A stretch of 27,780 nucleotides of DNA, from the NCBI GenBank assembly GCA_964547485.1, contig CAZJNU010000030.1, forward strand, positions 1 to 27,780. The letters are read 5' to 3'. The position numbers were made by a program, and so were the translations under genes. Shown one piece after another: positions 1-7,291 of this stretch (within the stretch, counting starts at the first letter, position 1; every line of letters begins with the position of its first letter). A model generated the notes under the pieces. That model was not told the DNA's origin. It made no database searches and saw only the letters and a program-made list of their open reading frames with translations. Origin of the DNA: JACJWR01 sp964547485. Its GTDB lineage: Bacteria; Actinomycetota; Actinomycetes; S36-B12; UBA10799.

Positions 1-181
1 GGGGGGGTAGCGGGGGTCCTCGACCGCCGGGAGGGGGGTCCCAGCGGTCGCACGTCCCGAAGGACGGCGTAGAAAATAGTGCCATCCCCTGCCGCGGCCG
101 ACGCCTTGGACCCCCGAAATGTGATGTCCGCCAACAACTGCCAGGGTCCGAGGGCTGACTTCTGGGCCTAGACTCGATCCC
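1..181. other. Upstream intergenic region, left edge
   Basis: No gene can be supported here. The first 60 bases are rich in G runs. On the minus strand a TATTTT box at 73-78 could be the -10 of a promoter firing leftward into a gene beyond the left edge, since a minus-strand GTG frame near position 48 stays open to the edge. In M. tuberculosis the homologous phosphatase is divergent from a septum-site gene, which would fit, but too little is present to call a gene. Confidence 0.3.
169..174 (+). promoter_or_regulatory. -10 box (TAGACT) of the HAD phosphatase gene
   Basis: TAGACT fits the actinobacterial housekeeping -10 pattern TANNNT and ends 7 bases before the ATG at 182, so transcription would begin at or next to the start codon. 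No Shine-Dalgarno sequence is visible, as expected for a leaderless mRNA. No convincing -35 box was found. Confidence 0.55.
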
Positions 182-961
182 ATGCGCAGCGCAGCTTTCT
201 TCGATCTGGACAAAACAATCCTGGCCAAGTCGAGTTCGCTGGCCTTCGCGAAACCGCTCTACGATGGCGGCCTGATAGGCCGTTCGGCGGTTCTCAAGAG
301 CGCCTACGCGCAGTTCGTCTTCCTCACTTCCGGCGCGGACCACGACCAGATGGAACAGATGAGGGCCTATATGCAGGCCCTCTGCAAAGGGTGGCCGGTC
401 GACCAGGTGCGGGCGATCGTGGCCGACACCCTGGACCGAGTGGTGGATCCAATCGTCTACGCCGAGGCCGTCGAGCTGATCACCGACCACCAGCAGGCGG
501 GCCGCGATGTGGTGGTCATCTCATCGTCCGGAACTGAGATCGTCGAGCCTATCTGCGAACGACTTGGCGTCGACCGGGCGGTCGGAACCCAGATGGCGGT
601 CGGCGAGGACGGCGCCTACACCGGCGAGATTCTCTTCTACGCCTACGGCCAGGGCAAGGCGGATGCGATGGAGGTCCTAGCTGCCGAGCAAGGGTACGAC
701 CTTGCCACGAGTTATGCCTACACCGATTCATACACGGATCTGCCCATGCTTGAGATCGTCGGAAAGCCGGTTGCGGTCAACCCGGATGCGGCCCTCCGAG
801 CCCTGGCCATCGAGCGGGAGTGGCCGGTGCTGGATTTCGAGAAGCCGCAGAGTATGCGGTCCCGCGACCGCGCCAAGGTGGCGGCTGCGGGAAGCGCTGC
901 CAGCGCGGCGGCAGTCGCTCTCGGACTGGCCTGGTACGCGCGATGGCACAGGTCCCGCTAG
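182..961 (+). CDS. HAD-IB family phosphatase (SerB-like) with C-terminal membrane anchor
   Basis: Haloacid dehalogenase-superfamily hydrolase of subfamily IB, the group that includes phosphoserine phosphatase; the substrate cannot be read from sequence. The 259-residue protein has motif I near residues 6-13 (FFDLDKT, with the nucleophile and general-acid aspartates), motif II serine in VVVISSSGTE near residue 115, a motif III lysine in GQGKAD near residue 160, and motif IV DSYTDLPML near residue 181. The Ala/Gly/Val-rich stretch at about 233-251 followed by basic residues looks like a single membrane anchor, so the enzyme probably sits on the inner face of the membrane. Homologues of Rv3661 have the same form. 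The ATG follows a TAGACT box by 7 bases, suggesting a leaderless mRNA. It converges on the Fic-like gene, with a strong hairpin between them. Confidence 0.88.
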   Translation: MRSAAFFDLDKTILAKSSSLAFAKPLYDGGLIGRSAVLKSAYAQFVFLTSGADHDQMEQMRAYMQALCKGWPVDQVRAIVADTLDRVVDPIVYAEAVELITDHQQAGRDVVVISSSGTEIVEPICERLGVDRAVGTQMAVGEDGAYTGEILFYAYGQGKADAMEVLAAEQGYDLATSYAYTDSYTDLPMLEIVGKPVAVNPDAALRALAIEREWPVLDFEKPQSMRSRDRAKVAAAGSAASAAAVALGLAWYARWHRSR

Positions 962-1000
962 CTCGTTGGACCGGCTCGGACGGGGGCCCCAGGAATAGGT

Positions 1001-1032
1001 GAGGGGCACCCGCCGCAAGGCGGGTGCCCCTC
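1001..1032. terminator. Bidirectional terminator hairpin with GCAA loop
   Basis: A perfect 14-bp stem (1001-1014 with 1019-1032) closes a GCAA tetraloop of the stable GNRA class. It lies between the convergent stops at 961 (+) and 1165 (-), so it can end both transcripts. There is no T-tract on either side, which is common for actinobacterial terminators. Confidence 0.75.
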
Positions 1033-1164
1033 AAAACCGTCGGCCCAGGTGATCAAGCGTGCTGTCCGCTCGGGTACAAGACCCGACACCCTATGTCGTG
1101 GGTTAGGCGCCGCGTGGGTGCCCGGCCCGACGTTTTTCCGGCCTCTCGGCCGCATACCTCATGT

Positions 1165-1980
1165 CTACTCCTGCACCCCGTCGGTGGCAAGGGAAGCACC
1201 AGAAATTTCACCCAACAACTCGGAACCTGCCGCGGCTCCGATCCGGACGGACTCGCAGATGAAGCGAATCCAGGCGGCCACGCCCGCCGGTGTTCCGGTC
1301 TGATATCGGCGAATTGCGTCCACATATGCGGGTCTGCCCAGTTTCAGCACACCCACCTCCGGCACGGTCAACATGTCCGGGTCCAGCCCACGAGCCGCCA
1401 TCACCAACCTGGTCGACATCCCCGCGATCGGCCCCGACCCCACCACAAACGGGCGGACAGCCAGCAATTCCCCATGCACCACAGCCGCCTGCACGAGAGC
1501 GGGCGCACTGGTTCCCGCGGTCACGACCGTCGACAGCATCGCCAGCCTGTCGGCCACCTCGGCAGGCTGCGGGGCGGGACCGAGCCGCAGTGGGTCCGCC
1601 GCATCGCCCTGCCGCGGACGACCGACGCTCGCAGCGTCCACCAGGTCCCGCGCCAGCAGCGAGTGCAGCCGCGCCAAGACCTGCGAGGGGGCTGTGTCCC
1701 AGACATCGACCAGCGACGGCAGTTCCCGGTAGCACCGCCAGATGCCGGCCGAGGTCAGACCCATCGGGGACTCATCCCAGGCGTCACCGGAACGCCAAGC
1801 AGCCACGGCGAAGTCCGCACCCTCGACCGCCGCGCACGCCTGCGCCCCGTGGTAGCGGGCGGCGACAGCAAGTTCCGGTCCGTGCCCGGCCAGCGTGCGG
1901 GGCCACAGCAGGGCATCAACCGCGGCCCTGGTCTCGGCGACGGCGTCGGCGACGCCGGGCAGGCCCGCCAGTTCCACCAA
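1165..1980 (-). CDS. Fic-like fold protein with degenerate active site (Rv3662c-like)
   Basis: About 271 residues, cytoplasmic, with no signal peptide or membrane segment. The middle carries HGELLAVRPFVVGSGP, which resembles the Fic motif HPFxxGNGRxxR, but the catalytic His position is Arg, the Asn is Ser and the Arg is Pro. AMP-transfer activity is therefore unlikely, and I infer a scaffold or binding role. I recall similarly degenerate proteins as conserved in actinobacteria at this place. The start is uncertain: the open frame reaches back to 2175, but that would overlap the upstream deacetylase by 169 bases. TTG at 1980 or GTG at 1977, just after the deacetylase stop at 2007 and before the DPLVEL.GLPGVADAV sequence that seems to open the family, fit better. 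It is probably cotranscribed with the deacetylase. Confidence 0.62.
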   Translation of the reverse strand: MVELAGLPGVADAVAETRAAVDALLWPRTLAGHGPELAVAARYHGAQACAAVEGADFAVAAWRSGDAWDESPMGLTSAGIWRCYRELPSLVDVWDTAPSQVLARLHSLLARDLVDAASVGRPRQGDAADPLRLGPAPQPAEVADRLAMLSTVVTAGTSAPALVQAAVVHGELLAVRPFVVGSGPIAGMSTRLVMAARGLDPDMLTVPEVGVLKLGRPAYVDAIRRYQTGTPAGVAAWIRFICESVRIGAAAGSELLGEISGASLATDGVQE

Positions 1981-2006
1981 CGGGTCCGACGGCGTCAGGC
2001 CCCCGG

Positions 2007-3233
2007 TCAGTAGTCCTGCTTGGGCAAGGCCTGCAGTTGCGCCAGCACCGCGGGGTCCTGGGCTTCCAACCACTTCTGCAGGTCGAGATTGCTCACGAAT
2101 TCGACGTCGGGGTGCTGAGCTTTGAAGTCCTCGATGAACCGGGTCAGCGAATTCTTGTACGCACCGCAGGCCCACTCGTTGAAGTGATTCCCGACGAAGA
2201 AGGGAGCGCGGTTGCCGGTGTAGACAGCTTCACCAGCCTGCATCAGGGAATCGTAGGTGGAGGATTCGATCTGCTTGCATTTCTCCGGCTCGGCCTTGGT
2301 CTGGCCATCGTTCTGGGTGACCAAGAAGTTGTAGTCCATCGATAGGTTGCGCTGCTTGTAGCCGGCGACCTTGATGATCTGCAACGGGAAGTCCCACAGA
2401 TTGAACCCCTCGACCTTCTTCGGCCACATCAACTCGCCGGGATTGGAGGAGTCGTAGGTGTAACCGGCAGCCACCATGGCGGGGTACATCTCCGGGCGCT
2501 GACCCTCCAGGCATGGTGTCCGTCCACCCTTGATGACGCTGCTGTTGAAGGGCAGCGGGTGTACGCCGGTGACGCCTGGATTGAACTTGGGCCAGTTGTC
2601 CATGAAACTGTTGAACTGCTTGATCTCACTGGTCCAGTCGGCGGTCGACCAGGACTGCACCCCGCCGGAACCACAGAAGTGACCCAAGTAGTGCGTGGCC
2701 ATCTCGTGACCCTTGTTGTATGCCTCGGTCCAGGTGTTGATCCGGTCTGCCAGCAGGGTGGGCTCACCGAAACCGATCGCGGAGGTGCCTCTGGCCTTGT
2801 TGGGCGGGTCGTAGTTCATCCGCTGGTCGTTGTCGGGCACTATGCACAACCCGGAGATGTTGAACGAGAACCTGCCGCTGACCTTCTCGGCGGTATCCAG
2901 GTAGTGGCGGAACAGCTTGCTGTTCGTCTCACAGGAACCATCGAAGGAGATCACCACGAATTGCGGCGGCCGCTCACCGGGGGCGAGTTTCTTGATACCC
3001 AACTGCGGCTGTTCCTCCGGTGGGGTGGTGACGCCGACGAAGTCGGCATCCGCCGGGGGTTGCTCCGCCGGATCCGAACCGGTACCTGCCGAAGCCTCCG
3101 GGCCGCCACCGGCAGTACCCCCGCCCGGAGTCGCACCCGCCGCCACCGAACCCTGCGGCAGGAATCCGCCGAAGATGAGCCCGGCGACAGCAGCAAGCGC
3201 CAACAGCACCGGCACAAGCACTCGCGCCCTCAT
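2007..3233 (-). CDS. Secreted polysaccharide deacetylase-like protein
   Basis: 408 residues. Residues 1-24 form a signal peptide (MRAR, then a hydrophobic Leu/Val/Ala core), followed by a Gly/Pro/Ala-rich linker to about residue 80. The catalytic-type domain begins with QFVVISFDG (Asp98, equivalent to the first-strand Asp of NodB-type deacetylases). The HEMATH sequence at 176-181, with a further His at 185, is the expected zinc-binding HxxxxH. Later blocks (GVHPLPFNSS, DSSNPGEL, NHFNEW) fit the rest of the barrel. Family members remove acetyl groups from cell-wall or capsular sugars outside the membrane; the substrate here is unknown. The ATG has a clear GGAGG five bases upstream. It is divergent from nhaA and followed closely by the Fic-like gene. 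Confidence 0.8.
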   Translation of the reverse strand: MRARVLVPVLLALAAVAGLIFGGFLPQGSVAAGATPGGGTAGGGPEASAGTGSDPAEQPPADADFVGVTTPPEEQPQLGIKKLAPGERPPQFVVISFDGSCETNSKLFRHYLDTAEKVSGRFSFNISGLCIVPDNDQRMNYDPPNKARGTSAIGFGEPTLLADRINTWTEAYNKGHEMATHYLGHFCGSGGVQSWSTADWTSEIKQFNSFMDNWPKFNPGVTGVHPLPFNSSVIKGGRTPCLEGQRPEMYPAMVAAGYTYDSSNPGELMWPKKVEGFNLWDFPLQIIKVAGYKQRNLSMDYNFLVTQNDGQTKAEPEKCKQIESSTYDSLMQAGEAVYTGNRAPFFVGNHFNEWACGAYKNSLTRFIEDFKAQHPDVEFVSNLDLQKWLEAQDPAVLAQLQALPKQDY

Positions 3234-3364
3234 ACAACCTCCGAGACTCCTTGGCTTCCGCCAGTTCGCAACAAATCACTGACCCAAGTGTCTCCGACGG
3301 GTCGGTCCGGGCTGCGGTTCCCCCCTGGGCGAGTCGCGACCGGGTCCGCCGCGTGGGTGTTCAC

Positions 3365-3370
3365 TACGCT
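3365..3370 (+). promoter_or_regulatory. -10 box (TACGCT) of nhaA
   Basis: TACGCT matches TANNNT and ends 8 bases before the nhaA ATG at 3379. The spacing suggests a leaderless or nearly leaderless transcript; only a weak GGA precedes the ATG. Confidence 0.4.
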
Positions 3371-3378
3371 GATGGAAT

Positions 3379-4683
3379 ATGGCAGCCGAGCCCACGACCG
3401 ACGAGGCCCTGTTCGACCGTCCAACCCTGGCCGAACGGGTGTGGCTGCTGTCGGTGTTGCGCAGCGAGACAGTCGGCGGTGTGTTGCTACTGATCGCGGC
3501 CGCAGTCGCCCTGACCTGGGCCAACAGTCCGTTCGGCGACAGTTACACGGCCCTGTCCGACTTCGAGGTCGGTCCGGAATCGCTTCATCTCCAGCTGAGC
3601 CTGTCAACCTGGGCGGCCGACGGACTGCTTGCGATCTTCTTCTTCGTGGCGGGATTGGAGCTGAAGCACGAACTGGTGCTGGGTACCCTCGCCAACCGCC
3701 GCAAGGCCGCTGTGCCGGTGGCCGCCGCCATCGGCGGGATGGCCGTGCCGGCGCTGCTGTATTTCGCGGTGAATTCGCTGCAGGCCGGTGGGGAGCCCAT
3801 CGGCTGGGGTATCCCGATGGCTACCGACATCGCCTTCGCGCTTGCGGTGCTGGCCGTGGTCGGAAGCCGATTGCCAGTGGCTCTCCGGGCTTTCCTGCTG
3901 ACGTTGGCCGTCGTGGACGATCTGGGCGCGATCCTGGTGATCGCCGTCTTCTACTCCAGCAGTTTTACTGTCGTACCCTTCCTCGCCGCGATCTGTCTCT
4001 TGGCTTTGTATGCCTGGCTGCAGCATCGACGGGTGCGCGCCTGGTGGCTGTACTTGCCGCTGGCGCTGGCGGTATGGACCCTCGTGCACGCCAGTGGGAT
4101 CCACGCCACTGTCGCGGGCGTCGCCCTCGGCCTGCTGACCCGCGTTCGCGCCGATCCAGCCGAGGCCCGCAGCCCGGCGGCGAGGCTGCAACTTCGGATC
4201 TCGCCAGTGTCAGCCGGCTTCTGCGTGCCGGTGTTCGCCTTCTTCGCCGCTGGGGTCGACCTGCGCGGCACCGACTTCGCGGCCACCCTCACCTCACCGG
4301 TGGCTGTCGGCGTGATCATCGGGCTGGTGATCGGCAAGCCCATCGGGGTCACCGGCACTGCCTGGCTGGTGGCCCACTTCACCCGGGCGAGACTGTCCTC
4401 GTCGCTTCGCTGGCGCGACGTCTTCGCTGTCGGTCTGCTGGCCGGAATCGGCTTCACCGTCTCGCTGTTGATCTCCGAATTGGCCTTCACGCCCGGCAGC
4501 CAACCCAGTAACGCGGCCAGGCTGAGCGTTCTGATCGCCTCCCTGATCGCCGCTCTGGTGTCGAGCGTCGCGCTTCTCAGCCGATCGCGGTTCTATCGCA
4601 ACCTGGCGGTCGAGGAGGAGCGGGACGATGATCAGGACGGTATCCCGGACGTCTACCAGCGACCCGGAGCGCCGTCGGGATAA
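3379..4683 (+). CDS. nhaA: Na+/H+ antiporter NhaA
   Basis: Inner-membrane sodium/proton antiporter for pH and salt homeostasis. The 434-residue protein has the NhaA signatures: ADGLLAIFFFVAGLELKHE (about 80-98), ATDIAFALAVL with Asp150, LAVVDDLGAILVIA with the paired ion-binding aspartates Asp180-Asp181, ASGIHATVAGVALGL, and IGKPIGV and AGIGFTVSLLI in the C-terminal half. About a dozen hydrophobic segments are visible, as expected. After the last helix, a charged tail holds DDDQDGIPDVYQ (residues 416-427), which looks like a calcium-binding loop of the DxDxDGxxD type. I believe similar tails occur in other actinobacterial NhaA proteins. It is followed after 34 bases by the holin-like gene. 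Confidence 0.95.
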   Translation: MAAEPTTDEALFDRPTLAERVWLLSVLRSETVGGVLLLIAAAVALTWANSPFGDSYTALSDFEVGPESLHLQLSLSTWAADGLLAIFFFVAGLELKHELVLGTLANRRKAAVPVAAAIGGMAVPALLYFAVNSLQAGGEPIGWGIPMATDIAFALAVLAVVGSRLPVALRAFLLTLAVVDDLGAILVIAVFYSSSFTVVPFLAAICLLALYAWLQHRRVRAWWLYLPLALAVWTLVHASGIHATVAGVALGLLTRVRADPAEARSPAARLQLRISPVSAGFCVPVFAFFAAGVDLRGTDFAATLTSPVAVGVIIGLVIGKPIGVTGTAWLVAHFTRARLSSSLRWRDVFAVGLLAGIGFTVSLLISELAFTPGSQPSNAARLSVLIASLIAALVSSVALLSRSRFYRNLAVEEERDDDQDGIPDVYQRPGAPSG

Positions 4684-4717
4684 CCTGAGCCCACGCCCCA
4701 ACCAGCGGAGGACCCAG

Positions 4718-5113
4718 ATGGCCGCAACTACGCGCCAGCAGTCAGACCCAAGCATCGCCGAACTGGTCAAGTCGGCCAGCGCCGATGTCAGCACGTTGGT
4801 TACCGACCAAATCGAACTCACCAAAGCCGAGGTCAAGGCCAGCGCAAAGAAGGCGGGCAACGCTTTCGGACTGCTTGCCGGCGCAGCTTTTGTCGGCGTC
4901 CTGTTCCTGGTCTTCCTGCTGGTGACCCTCGCCTACGTGCTGGTCGCTGTGGGCTTACCGGTCTGGGCCGGCTTCGGGATCGTCACCCTGTTGCTGCTGA
5001 TCATCGCCGCTGTGCTGGGCCTGCTGGGCAAGAAGCACGCCAACGAGGTGAAGGGGCCCGAGCGGGCGATGGCCCAGATCGAAGCCACCAAGTCGGCCTT
5101 CACAAGCTCCTGA
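4718..5113 (+). CDS. Holin-like (phage holin superfamily III type) membrane protein
   Basis: 131 residues. An N-terminal amphipathic, charged helix (about 10-45, rich in Ser, Lys, Glu and Ala) is followed by two close transmembrane helices (about 50-75 and 80-105) and a short basic, hydrophilic tail. This is the pattern of the actinobacterial proteins annotated as phage holin family, Rv3669-like. They are chromosomal and not evidence of prophage; the function is unknown. The frame is open further upstream to 4628, but the ATG at 4718 has GGAGG six bases before it and begins the usual hydrophilic helix, so that start was chosen. It lies between nhaA and the hydrolase and is likely cotranscribed with the hydrolase (11-base gap). 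Confidence 0.8.
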   Translation: MAATTRQQSDPSIAELVKSASADVSTLVTDQIELTKAEVKASAKKAGNAFGLLAGAAFVGVLFLVFLLVTLAYVLVAVGLPVWAGFGIVTLLLLIIAAVLGLLGKKHANEVKGPERAMAQIEATKSAFTSS

Positions 5114-5124
5114 CTTCACTGCCG

Positions 5125-6090
5125 ATGGAGTTGCCGAGTCCCGGAGATGCGATTTACGCACCGGGACCGTGGGAGCACACCTCGGTGTCGGCCAACGGGG
5201 CCAACTTCCACCTGGCCGTGATGGGATCGGGTCCGCTGATCCTGTTCCTGCACGGCTTCCCGACGTACTGGTGGACGTGGCGGAGCCAATTGCCGGCCCT
5301 CGCAGCTGCCGGCTACCGGGTGGCGGCGATGGACCTGCGGGGCTACGGCGGTTCCGATCACACCCCCCGCGGCTACGACCCCTTCTCCACCAGCCTCGAC
5401 GTGGTCGGGGTGATTCGCTCACTCGGTGAGGCGACGGCAACCGTGGTCGGTCACGGTTGGGGCGGATTTCTGGCCTGGACCGCTGCCGCGCTGCAGCCGG
5501 ACGCGATTGCTGGCATCGTGCCGGTAGCGATGCCCCATCCGCGCAGGCTGCGGGACGGCATCCTGCACGATCGAGCCCAACTGCGGGCCTCCGACTACGT
5601 CATCGGATTTCAGCGGCCCTGGATTCCGGAGCGCCAACTGGTCGCCGAGGATGCCGCCGCGGTCGGACGGTATCTGCGGCAATGGTCGGTCTCACCGAGT
5701 TGGCCGGACGCCCGTTCCGATGCGATGTTCCGGGCCGCCTTCATGCAGGCGAACACCGCCCACTGCGCGCTGGAGTACCACCGGTGGTCGATTCGCTCCA
5801 TCCCGCGAACTGACGGCCGCAGATTCATCGCTGAGGTCTCTCGGGCCAAGATCACTGCACCAGTGCTGCAGCTGCACGGCGCACAGGACCGCACCGTGCT
5901 GCCGCGCACCGCCACAGGCTGCCGGGAATTCACCGAAGGTCCGTTCGCCTGGCGACTACTGGCCGATGTCGGGCATTTCGTTCATGAGGAGGCGCCGACG
6001 AGGTTCACCTCGCTTCTGCTCGGCTGGCTCGCCGAGGGCAGTAGTTGGTCCGACCCGCCGGAGTCGGACCAACTACTGCCCTCGGCCTGA
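5125..6090 (+). CDS. Alpha/beta hydrolase, EphE-like, with Gly at the nucleophile position
   Basis: 321 residues with the alpha/beta-hydrolase plan of epoxide hydrolases. HGFP at 43-46 forms the oxyanion hole, MDLRGYGGSD at 69-78 is the typical strand-4 turn, the nucleophile elbow is VVGHGWGGF at 107-115, the acid is Asp255 in HGAQDRTVLP, and the base is His284 in DVGHFVHEE. The elbow normally reads GHDWGG (epoxide hydrolase) or GxSxG (esterase). Here the codon is GGT, giving Gly111, so the catalytic nucleophile is missing while the other residues remain. The protein may be inactive, use another residue, or have become a binding protein. The last codons are formed by a 24-bp inverted repeat, making the hydrophilic tail SSWSDPPESDQLLPSA. 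M. tuberculosis has EphE at this position. Confidence 0.82.
   Translation: MELPSPGDAIYAPGPWEHTSVSANGANFHLAVMGSGPLILFLHGFPTYWWTWRSQLPALAAAGYRVAAMDLRGYGGSDHTPRGYDPFSTSLDVVGVIRSLGEATATVVGHGWGGFLAWTAAALQPDAIAGIVPVAMPHPRRLRDGILHDRAQLRASDYVIGFQRPWIPERQLVAEDAAAVGRYLRQWSVSPSWPDARSDAMFRAAFMQANTAHCALEYHRWSIRSIPRTDGRRFIAEVSRAKITAPVLQLHGAQDRTVLPRTATGCREFTEGPFAWRLLADVGHFVHEEAPTRFTSLLLGWLAEGSSWSDPPESDQLLPSA
6031..6086. terminator. Perfect 24-bp inverted repeat inside the 3' end of the hydrolase gene
   Basis: Bases 6031-6054 are the exact reverse complement of 6063-6086, with an 8-base loop. The repeat ends one base before the hydrolase stop (6088-6090) and 11 bases before the convergent marP stop (6098). 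It most likely terminates both genes from within the coding sequence. No T-tract follows. Confidence 0.7.
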
Positions 6091-6097
6091 TCGGCGG

Positions 6098-7291
6098 CTA
6101 CTGCACCGGGCAGGGTCCGGTATCCACCGCGGCCACCGAACTGCCGGCGGCCCGGGAGGTCGTGCGGAACTGCTCCGCGGTCAGGGCGAAACCAACATCG
6201 GTCTCCTCCTTCGCCTGAGCGAATACAAGGCCGAGCACGGAACCGTCGAGCGCGAGCAGCGGACCGCCGGAGTTACCCGGCCGCACGTTTGCCGACAGCA
6301 CGAAGACCTGACGACTCACCCCCGGATTACCGTAGATGTCGGTACCGACTGCCTGTCGGCCGCCGATCTCAGCTCGGATTCGAGCTCCGCCAACAGCCAG
6401 CGGGCCACCACCCGGGTAGCCGGCCACCGCGGCGGGCGTGCCCGGCTCGGCACCAGCCTTCGTCGGAATCGGTCGCATCGGCAGCCCGGGGACGTACAGC
6501 ACCGCGACGTCGACCTGCGGGTCGAACGCCACCACCTCCGCCTGGTAGGACTCACCGTCACTGGATCGCACGGTAGGAGCGGACATGGCCGCCACAACGT
6601 GGGCGTTGGTCGTCACGTGCTCCGGGGTGGACACATAGCCGGAACCGGTCGCACCCGACCCGCAGGACGGCTTGTCGCCGACTACCTGCACGACCGACGG
6701 CAGCGCTGCCCGGACACCGGCCGTCAACGCCTGCGAATTGCCGGGCGCCGGGTCACCCTGTGGCACCGAGTAGAAGCCGCCCAGGATCCTTGGCAGGCCG
6801 CTGTCATCGATGAGTTTCTGCATCTCGGACAGCAGGTCACGGGCGACACCGGGCATAGCTGAATCAACCTGCGCGAGCACCGTCGAAGACCGCACCGGAG
6901 AACCGGCAGCGCCGGCCGGAGCCGCCAATACCGCGGTCCCGATCAGCCACGCCGCCAGCACTACCTCGAACGCCGCCAGCAGTGCGCCTAGCAGGCTGTC
7001 AACCCACTGCGCGGGCTGCCAGGACACCCTGTCACGCAACCTGCGCCCCGCCAGCGCCCCGAGCGCCTGCCCGATACCGGCGGCCAGCAGCACCAACCCG
7101 ATGACCAACACCAATCGCCAGGGGTTGTCAATCTGCCAGGAGGCCACCAACTCCGGCACGAACTGGGCGGCCACGATTCCCAACGCCACGAAGCCCAGGA
7201 AACTGAGCAGCCCCACCACGAATCCGGTTCGCCAGCCGATCAGCGCGAAGATCACGACCAACCCGATCAGAATCCAGTCAATGAGGTTCAT
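6098..7291 (-). CDS. marP: Periplasmic acid-stress serine protease MarP
   Basis: 397 residues, the same length as I recall for M. tuberculosis MarP (Rv3671c). Four hydrophobic helices at about 5-25, 28-48, 58-80 and 98-125 anchor the protein. The outer domain is a chymotrypsin/HtrA-like protease with His231 (TNAHVV), Asp261 (PQVDVAVL) and Ser341 (RPGNSGGPLL). Cys210 and Cys394 match the disulfide pair of the mycobacterial enzyme. In M. tuberculosis MarP protects against acid and oxidative stress by cleaving a cell-wall hydrolase; transfer of that role here is inference. The ATG at 7291 overlaps the upstream NUDIX stop as ATGA, so translation is coupled. The frame is open further upstream, but that part is the shadow of the NUDIX gene. 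It converges on the alpha/beta hydrolase with 7 bases between stops. Confidence 0.93.
   Translation of the reverse strand: MNLIDWILIGLVVIFALIGWRTGFVVGLLSFLGFVALGIVAAQFVPELVASWQIDNPWRLVLVIGLVLLAAGIGQALGALAGRRLRDRVSWQPAQWVDSLLGALLAAFEVVLAAWLIGTAVLAAPAGAAGSPVRSSTVLAQVDSAMPGVARDLLSEMQKLIDDSGLPRILGGFYSVPQGDPAPGNSQALTAGVRAALPSVVQVVGDKPSCGSGATGSGYVSTPEHVTTNAHVVAAMSAPTVRSSDGESYQAEVVAFDPQVDVAVLYVPGLPMRPIPTKAGAEPGTPAAVAGYPGGGPLAVGGARIRAEIGGRQAVGTDIYGNPGVSRQVFVLSANVRPGNSGGPLLALDGSVLGLVFAQAKEETDVGFALTAEQFRTTSRAAGSSVAAVDTGPCPVQ

Noticed and set aside
1024..4511. Long plus-strand open frames across 1024-2013, 1290-2345 and 2559-4511.
   Set aside because: They lie opposite or out of frame with the Fic-like, deacetylase and nhaA genes, have Arg/Pro/Gly-rich composition typical of shadow frames in high-GC DNA, and show no domain.
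4718..5113. The holin-like protein as evidence of prophage.
   Set aside because: No other phage gene is near, and this protein type is a fixed chromosomal neighbour of the hydrolase and marP in actinobacteria.
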